This document shows, piece after piece, positions 53,923 through 59,025 of a DNA stretch of 59,025 nucleotides. Positions within the stretch are counted from its first letter, which is position 1. Every line of letters starts with the position of its first letter. The position numbers and the translations under genes were made by a program. The stretch is taken from NCBI GenBank assembly GCA_030066685.1, contig JASJBF010000035.1, positions 1-59,025 of the forward strand, in the 5' to 3' direction. The DNA is from Kiloniellales bacterium (GTDB lineage Bacteria; Pseudomonadota; Alphaproteobacteria; Kiloniellales; JAKSBE01). The notes beneath the pieces were generated by a model that searched no databases, was not told the origin of the DNA, and was given only the letters and a program-made list of their open reading frames with translations.

Positions 53923-56831
53923 GCGTCCTCCTCCGGCGCGCGGAACTCGGCGCCGTAGCGCAGCTCGCCCGGGCTCTCGCGAAGGCCGCCGGGCGTCTCG
54001 ACCGGGTCGAAGAAGGGGCTGGTCAGCGCCGCCTCCTCGGGCGCGGCCGGCTCCAGGCGGACCCGCAGGTCGAACCAGGCCGCCTGGCCGGTCACCGGGT
54101 CCGCATTGGCGTAGCGGTAGCCGTCGTCGCGGACCGGCAGCAGCTCGTCGATGACGTGGTTGAGCAGGAAGCCGGTGGTCGCCTCCGGCACGTCCACCGC
54201 CAGGTTCCAGGCGCCGGCGCGCTTGCCGATGGCGTTCCAGGTCCAGACCACCCGGTCGTTGACGCCGTCCATGCCGCGGACCCGCGCCTTGACCCGGTCG
54301 TGGCGGCTGATGACCCAGGCCCAGTCGTCGTCCTTGAGCCCGGCCGCGGCCATGACGCCGCGCGGCACGTAGAGCCGGTTGGCGCCCATGATCTGGCGCA
54401 GCCAGGCGTTCTGCCCGCCCCAGGAGTGATACATGGCCATGGGCCGCTGGGTCAGGGCGCTGAGCGGATAGTCGGCGGCGCCCGTCACCTCGTCCTCGAA
54501 GGGCGGATACCAAAGCGGCAGGGGATCGAAGTAGGCCTCGATCCGCGGCGCCTTGTCGGCCGGCGGCCGGACCGGACCGCGGCCGCGGGCGGCCAGGCGG
54601 AAGCGCTGCAGCTCCTCGCAGTAGAGCTGGAGGAAGACCGGCTCGGCGGCGCCGAGGAACTTCATCTCCGCGGCGTAGTCGAGGTAGCCCCGGTTGACGT
54701 GGCGGTAGTAGCGGTGCTCGAGCGGCAGCGCCCGGTGCCAGTAGCAGCCGTTCTCGATATAGCGTTCGAGCTGCGCCGGGTTGGGCGCGCCGACCCCGTC
54801 GGCCGCCCCGCCGGGGCCGCGCCAGCCGGCGAGCGAGCCGACGCCGGGCTGGCGCTCGTGGTTGACCAGGTAGTCGGAGTAGCCCCCCGGGTATTGCGGC
54901 CCGCCGCCCTCGGCGACGAAGCCGGGCAGGCCGAGCCGGGCGCCGAGGTCGAGCAGCACGTCCTGGAAGGGCCGCACGTCGCGGTCCGGCGCCACCACCG
55001 GCCGGCGGATCGAGTCGGCCGGGCCGTCGGCCTCGGAGATCGGCCGGTCGAGCAGCGACATGCAGTCCCAACGCTCGAGGTAGGTGGTGTCCGGCAGGAC
55101 CAGGTCGGCGTAGGCGACCATCTCGGAGTAGTAGGCGTCGGCGTAGATGATGCGCGGGATCCTGTAGGCGCCGGTCGCTTCGTCCTTGTCGGAGAGCATC
55201 TCCATGGTGCCGGCGGTGTTCATGGCCGAGTTCCAAGCCATGTTCGCCATGTACATGAAGAGCGTGTCGATGGGATAGGGATCGCCGTTCCAGGCGTTGA
55301 CGATGACGCTGTGCATCATGCCGTGGTTGGCGAGCGGCGCGTCCCAGGAGAAGGCCTTGTCGATGCGCTGCGGCCGGCCCTCGCCGTCGATCAGCAGGTC
55401 TTCCGGGCCGCGCGGGAAGCCGAGCGGCGGCCCCGGCAAGGGCGCGCCGGGTCGGATCTGGTCCGGCCGCCCGGTCGGCTTGACCGGCGGCGGCGCCGGC
55501 TTGGGATAGGGCGGCTTGTAGCGGAAGCTGCCCGGGGTATCGATGGCGCCCAGCAGGACCTGCAGGAGATGCAAAATCCGGCAGGTGTGGAAGCCGTTGG
55601 AATGGGCCGAGATGCCGCGCATGGCGTGGACGCTGACCGGCCGCCCGACCATCTTTTCGTGGCGCCGCCCGGCCCAGTCGGTCCAGGGCTGGTCGAAGAC
55701 CAGCGCCCGCTCGAAGGCGACCTCGGCCAGCTCCGCCGCGATGCGCCGGATGGTCGCGGCCTCGATGCCGCAGCGCCCGGCGACGGCGTCGGGCGCATGG
55801 GCCGGATCGAGGCAGCGTTCGACCAGCAACTGGAAGGACGGCACCGCCGCGCGTCCGTCGGGCAGGGTGACCTCGCCCTTGAGCGCCGGGGTCTCGCAGG
55901 CCTCCGTGACCGGGCGCGGCGCCCCGGCCTTGCGGTCCCACACCAGGGGATTGCCGTCGCCGTCCCGGGCGAAGAGGCCTTCGTCGGCGGCGCCCTCGTC
56001 ACGGATCACCAGCCAGGGCGCGTTGGTGGTCTGGGCCAGGAAGTCGAGGTCGACCTTGCCGGCCGACAGCAGCTCGTGGATCAGGGCGAGGATGAAGAGG
56101 CCGTCGCTACCCGGGCGGATGCCGATCCATTCGTCGGCGATGGCGGAGTAGCCGGTGCGGATCGGGTTGATCGAGAGGATCTTGGCGCCCCGCGCCTTGA
56201 GCTTGGCGAGGCCGCGCTTGATCGGGTTGCTGCCGTGGTCCTCGGCGACCCCGAAGAGCAGCAGGTACTTTGCGTGCTCCCAATCGGGCTCGCCGAACTC
56301 CCAGAATGCGCCGCCCAGGGTGTAGAGCCCGGCGGCGGCCATGTTGACCGAGCAGAAGCCGCCGTGGGCGGCGTAGTTGGGCGTGCCGAACATCTGCGCC
56401 CACCAGCCGGTCAGGGCCTGGCTCTGGTCGCGGCCGGTGAAGAAGGCGAGCGTCCTGGGGTCGGTCTCGCGGATATCCGACAGCCAGCCGCTCGCGAGCG
56501 CGAGGGCTTCCTCCCACTCGATCTCCTCGAATTCGCCGCTGCCGCGCTCGCCGACCCGCTTCAGCGGCTTGGTCAGGCGCGCCGGCGAGTAGTGCTGCAT
56601 GGCGCCCGAGGCGCCCTTGGCGCAGAGCACGCCGCGGTTCACCGGGTGGTCGCGGTTGCCTTCGATGTATCGGATGCGGCCGTTCTTGAGGTGCACCTTG
56701 ATGCCGCAGCGGCAGGCGCACATGTAGCAGGTCGTCGCCTTGACCTCCTCGGCCGCCGGCAGCGCACAGGACTCCTCCGGCACCGCCTGGCCGAGGCTGA
56801 AGCCTCTCCGGTCCGCCGGATTGGATGCCAA
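53919..56831 (-). CDS. soeA: molybdopterin catalytic subunit of cytoplasmic sulfite dehydrogenase
   Basis: A 970-residue complex-iron-sulfur molybdoenzyme. CYMCACRC (Cys 35, 38, 42) and Cys 70 (VLCAKG) bind a [4Fe-4S] cluster. It has no Tat signal, so it stays in the cytoplasm, which fits SoeA and argues against DmsA, PhsA or PsrA, which are exported. The gene order A-B-C and sizes match SoeABC, described in purple sulfur bacteria and Rhodobacterales. The start is a TTG after GGGAGACGGGAC. Sulfite oxidation is inferred by family resemblance and context. Confidence 0.82.
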   Translation of the reverse strand: MASNPADRRGFSLGQAVPEESCALPAAEEVKATTCYMCACRCGIKVHLKNGRIRYIEGNRDHPVNRGVLCAKGASGAMQHYSPARLTKPLKRVGERGSGEFEEIEWEEALALASGWLSDIRETDPRTLAFFTGRDQSQALTGWWAQMFGTPNYAAHGGFCSVNMAAAGLYTLGGAFWEFGEPDWEHAKYLLLFGVAEDHGSNPIKRGLAKLKARGAKILSINPIRTGYSAIADEWIGIRPGSDGLFILALIHELLSAGKVDLDFLAQTTNAPWLVIRDEGAADEGLFARDGDGNPLVWDRKAGAPRPVTEACETPALKGEVTLPDGRAAVPSFQLLVERCLDPAHAPDAVAGRCGIEAATIRRIAAELAEVAFERALVFDQPWTDWAGRRHEKMVGRPVSVHAMRGISAHSNGFHTCRILHLLQVLLGAIDTPGSFRYKPPYPKPAPPPVKPTGRPDQIRPGAPLPGPPLGFPRGPEDLLIDGEGRPQRIDKAFSWDAPLANHGMMHSVIVNAWNGDPYPIDTLFMYMANMAWNSAMNTAGTMEMLSDKDEATGAYRIPRIIYADAYYSEMVAYADLVLPDTTYLERWDCMSLLDRPISEADGPADSIRRPVVAPDRDVRPFQDVLLDLGARLGLPGFVAEGGGPQYPGGYSDYLVNHERQPGVGSLAGWRGPGGAADGVGAPNPAQLERYIENGCYWHRALPLEHRYYRHVNRGYLDYAAEMKFLGAAEPVFLQLYCEELQRFRLAARGRGPVRPPADKAPRIEAYFDPLPLWYPPFEDEVTGAADYPLSALTQRPMAMYHSWGGQNAWLRQIMGANRLYVPRGVMAAAGLKDDDWAWVISRHDRVKARVRGMDGVNDRVVWTWNAIGKRAGAWNLAVDVPEATTGFLLNHVIDELLPVRDDGYRYANADPVTGQAAWFDLRVRLEPAAPEEAALTSPFFDPVETPGGLRESPGELRYGAEFRAPEEDA

Positions 56832-56969
56832 GTCCCGTCTCCCTCGCCTTGCCGAGACAAGGTTTTACCCTGTTCCGAGAGGGTTGGGCCATATCCGACC
56901 CGACTTGGACTGCCGTTTTTGCGGCAACTGGCTGAGGAATCAGGCGCCGTCGGACGGCCGCGGGCCGCG

Positions 56970-58544
56970 TCAGGCGGCGGAGCTGAGTGCCCGGTCCAAG
57001 GCCACGCCCGTCATTTCTGCGGGAACCGGAACGTCGAGCAGGGAGAGGATGGTCGGGGCGAGATCGAGCACGTTGCCGCTGGCACCCTCGAGCCCGGCCG
57101 GAAAGCCCGGCGCCCTGATCCAGGCGCGGCTGTCCGGCGTGTGGTCGCCCATGCGCTTGTAGGCCGCCTTGTGCAGGCTGTAGCGGAAGCGACCGATCGA
57201 GGGCGATTCACAGGCCTCGATGGCCCCGAGATCGCTGCGGAAGACGACGATCAGGTCGGGGACCAGCGGCGAGCGTTCGGCGCCGAAGAGGTCGTCGGCG
57301 CGCTCGACCCGGGCCACCAGGCGGCGGCCGGAACCGGGATCGGTCAAGGCCAGGAGCTCCTGCTCGATAAAGGCCATCAGGGGCTCGGCGTCCTCGGGCG
57401 GAACGATGCCGTAGCGGTCGCGGCCCCGAAGGTTGAGCCGGACCGCGCCGCAGCGGTTGTTGTTGACCGTCAGCGCCTTGCAGACCGGCGAGCCGAGCCG
57501 CTTGTCGTCCGAGCCAACGCCGGCGGTCCCGGCCCGGGCATCCAGCCACGCCGGACCGGGCAGGCGTCGCAGCCGATAGACCAGACGCTTGAGCGCCGGC
57601 GGCAGGTGGCGCAGCGGGCGGATCGCGGTCCTGAGGGCGCGTCTGGCCCCCGTGTCCGGACCGGCGCTGAGACCGAGCCGAATCAGCACCTCGGGCAGGA
57701 GCTGCGGCCCACCGATGTAGGGACCGATCCCGTGGCTGGCGACGAAGACCACCCTGGCCTCCGGGCCGGCGGCGGCCATGAGGCGGCCAAGGCCCGCGTC
57801 CATCTCCCTGTAGACCTCGCGCAGGGCGGCCCAACGGTCTTCGGGCCCGCGCTCCGATCCCGCCCGTCCGCTCCAGTTCCACTGCGGCGCCGGCCAAAGC
57901 TGGTGCCCGGCGCAGTGGCCTTCGCCGTAGACGCAATAGAAGAGGTCCCAGGCTTCCCGCTCGAGCAGATGGGCCAGCATCTCGGTCTTGCAGCGGGCGC
58001 GCGCCGTCAAGGCCTGCAGCAAGGCGGCGCGGCCTTCGCGGTGCACCAAGACGTCGCAACGCTGCTCGTGCATCGGGATCGGCCCGAAGCGCGCGCTCAA
58101 CTCCTCGAACAGCGGCTCGGGATCGGATTTGGGCCCGAGCCAGAGGTCGTGTTGGGCCCATTCACGCAGCTGGATCCCGTTGAAGTCGGGCAGGAAAGCT
58201 TGAAAGGGAACGTCGACCACGGCGCAGCGCAGGTCCGCCCGACTGCAATCCGCCCAGACCTGGTGGTCGGGGTCGATATCGCTCTCGCGCAGGCGGCGAA
58301 TCGCGCCTTCTTCCGGAAAGGCCTGGCCGTAGTGGAAGAACTGGCTTTCGACATGGCACGGACGCCCTTGGACGATCTCCGTCCAGATGGCGCCGGGCAG
58401 GGTCTCCATCGGCGTATCCAAGACGATGCTGGTCGCGTCCTTCCGCAGCCGCGCAAGATTCGGCAGGTCGCCGGCCTCGGCCCAGCGTTCGAGCAAGGGT
58501 GCGCCTGCGGCATCGAAGCCAACGAACAATAGGCGCGCGGTCAT
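56970..58544 (-). CDS. alkaline-phosphatase-superfamily phosphodiesterase/pyrophosphatase-like protein
   Basis: A 524-residue protein of the type I phosphodiesterase / nucleotide pyrophosphatase group. LLFVGFDAAG near the start gives the first metal Asp, TLPGAIWTEIVQGR holds the Thr nucleophile, VFVASHGIGPY and GDHTPDSRAW supply later metal ligands, and the C-terminus has DLAPTILSLLDVPVP as in the family. No signal peptide is visible. ATG at 58544 after GAGGGGGGAGTGAGC, preferred to the GTG two codons upstream. It precedes soeA on the same strand with a 138-base gap; a functional link is doubtful. Confidence 0.85.
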   Translation of the reverse strand: MTARLLFVGFDAAGAPLLERWAEAGDLPNLARLRKDATSIVLDTPMETLPGAIWTEIVQGRPCHVESQFFHYGQAFPEEGAIRRLRESDIDPDHQVWADCSRADLRCAVVDVPFQAFLPDFNGIQLREWAQHDLWLGPKSDPEPLFEELSARFGPIPMHEQRCDVLVHREGRAALLQALTARARCKTEMLAHLLEREAWDLFYCVYGEGHCAGHQLWPAPQWNWSGRAGSERGPEDRWAALREVYREMDAGLGRLMAAAGPEARVVFVASHGIGPYIGGPQLLPEVLIRLGLSAGPDTGARRALRTAIRPLRHLPPALKRLVYRLRRLPGPAWLDARAGTAGVGSDDKRLGSPVCKALTVNNNRCGAVRLNLRGRDRYGIVPPEDAEPLMAFIEQELLALTDPGSGRRLVARVERADDLFGAERSPLVPDLIVVFRSDLGAIEACESPSIGRFRYSLHKAAYKRMGDHTPDSRAWIRAPGFPAGLEGASGNVLDLAPTILSLLDVPVPAEMTGVALDRALSSAA

Positions 58545-58550
58545 GCTCAC

Positions 58551-59025
58551 TCCCCCCTCGGAACTTGTAAGCCCCTGCTGGCCGGATCTTCACCGCCCTG
58601 CGACGCCGAAGTCACAGAAAGCCTCACGGCGCTCACAGCGGGCAGGCTTCAGGGCGCCAGGCGACTTCTGACATCGCAGAGATCCAAGTAACGGACTGGC
58701 GAATATTGACATATTAATAGAAAATAATCCAAGAAATATTTCGTGTTACAAATGGTCTAGATCAAAATGCACTCAATTCGGCTCAATTGGGCGCAGATAA
58801 GCAGCTCTAGGTCAGATTTACTGACTTTGGCGGCACGCCTTTGGTCCAGCGCGCGCACGTCCCGATTCGGCTCGGTCGCGCCTGGCCGGGGGTCTTGCCC
58901 TGATGCATCGGAGAACGGGCACTATACCAAGGGAAGGAAGTATTGACCTGTTTCATGGGCCTCATCGGCCGCCCGGGCAGGCGCGGTGCGCGGCGCGATG
59001 CGGGGCATCGGGCAAGCATCGCAAC
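58551..59025. other. terminal intergenic region with an AT-rich patch
   Basis: No supported gene in the last 475 bases. 58700-58790 is AT-rich and includes TTGACATATTAATAG, a perfect -35 hexamer with no convincing -10 at 17 bases. A 70-codon minus-strand frame (58807-59019) lacks any family likeness or ribosome site and is probably not a gene. Confidence 0.4.

Noticed and set aside
58807-59019. 70-codon minus-strand frame at the right edge
   Set aside because: Composition and lack of a start signal do not support a gene; window ends too soon to judge.

Overview
The window is about 59 kb of very GC-rich DNA from an alphaproteobacterium. Gene content points to the Rhodospirillales or a neighbouring order (a SoeABC/SorAB sulfite-oxidising, GlpSTPQV glycerol-importing bacterium), but no rRNA or tRNA marker is present, so the placement is inference. 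It looks chromosomal: 45 protein genes are called, mostly housekeeping or metabolic, with no integrase, transposase, phage or CRISPR genes recognised.

Layout. (1) 1-11.8 kb, minus strand: housekeeping block with mutL, pgi, two M16 peptidases, a DUF3035 lipoprotein, lspA, ileS, ribF and a MaoC-type hydratase; many stop/start overlaps show tight co-transcription. (2) 12-26 kb: a lipoprotein, the DeoR-type regulator glpR, then a minus-strand island with an M6-like metalloprotease and a very unusual nuclease/coiled-coil/trypsin/lamin-tail fusion plus about 1 kb of non-coding DNA, then the glycerol operon glpD-glpS-glpT-glpP-glpQ-DUF2160-glpV closed by a strong terminator. (3) 26-35 kb: CHASE2 adenylate cyclase with its FecR partner, an AT-rich non-coding stretch, an orphan NarL-type response regulator, a 790-residue charged coiled-coil protein with an adhesin-type N-terminal domain, a zinc-ribbon/membrane protein pair, and a histone H1-like protein built of 45-bp repeats. 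(4) 35.5-46.1 kb, minus strand: a TetR-headed operon (TetR, membrane-anchored lipase-like hydrolase, LplT-PlsC-Aas fusion, StlD/DarB-type ketosynthase fused to a haem-oxygenase-like diiron domain, an unknown protein, DUF2339 membrane protein). (5) 46.3-59 kb: cupin, PilZ, sulfite dehydrogenase SorAB, an anti-sigma/ECF sigma pair, a small lipoprotein, a YbdK-type carboxylate-amine ligase preceded by an FNR-like box, the cytoplasmic sulfite dehydrogenase SoeABC, and an alkaline-phosphatase-superfamily protein.

How they work together. Glycerol 3-phosphate made after uptake through GlpSTPQV would be oxidised by GlpD under GlpR control. Sulfite can be oxidised on both sides of the membrane (SorAB outside, SoeABC inside). 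The TetR operon reads as a lipid or fatty-acid-derived product pathway: acyl chains activated by the Aas domain, condensed by the ketosynthase, and probably oxidised by the fused metal-dependent domain.

The two most novel-looking items are the ketosynthase-diiron fusion operon and the nuclease-trypsin-lamin-tail protein, whose trypsin domain starts at a zymogen-like Arg-Ile site that could release the nuclease.
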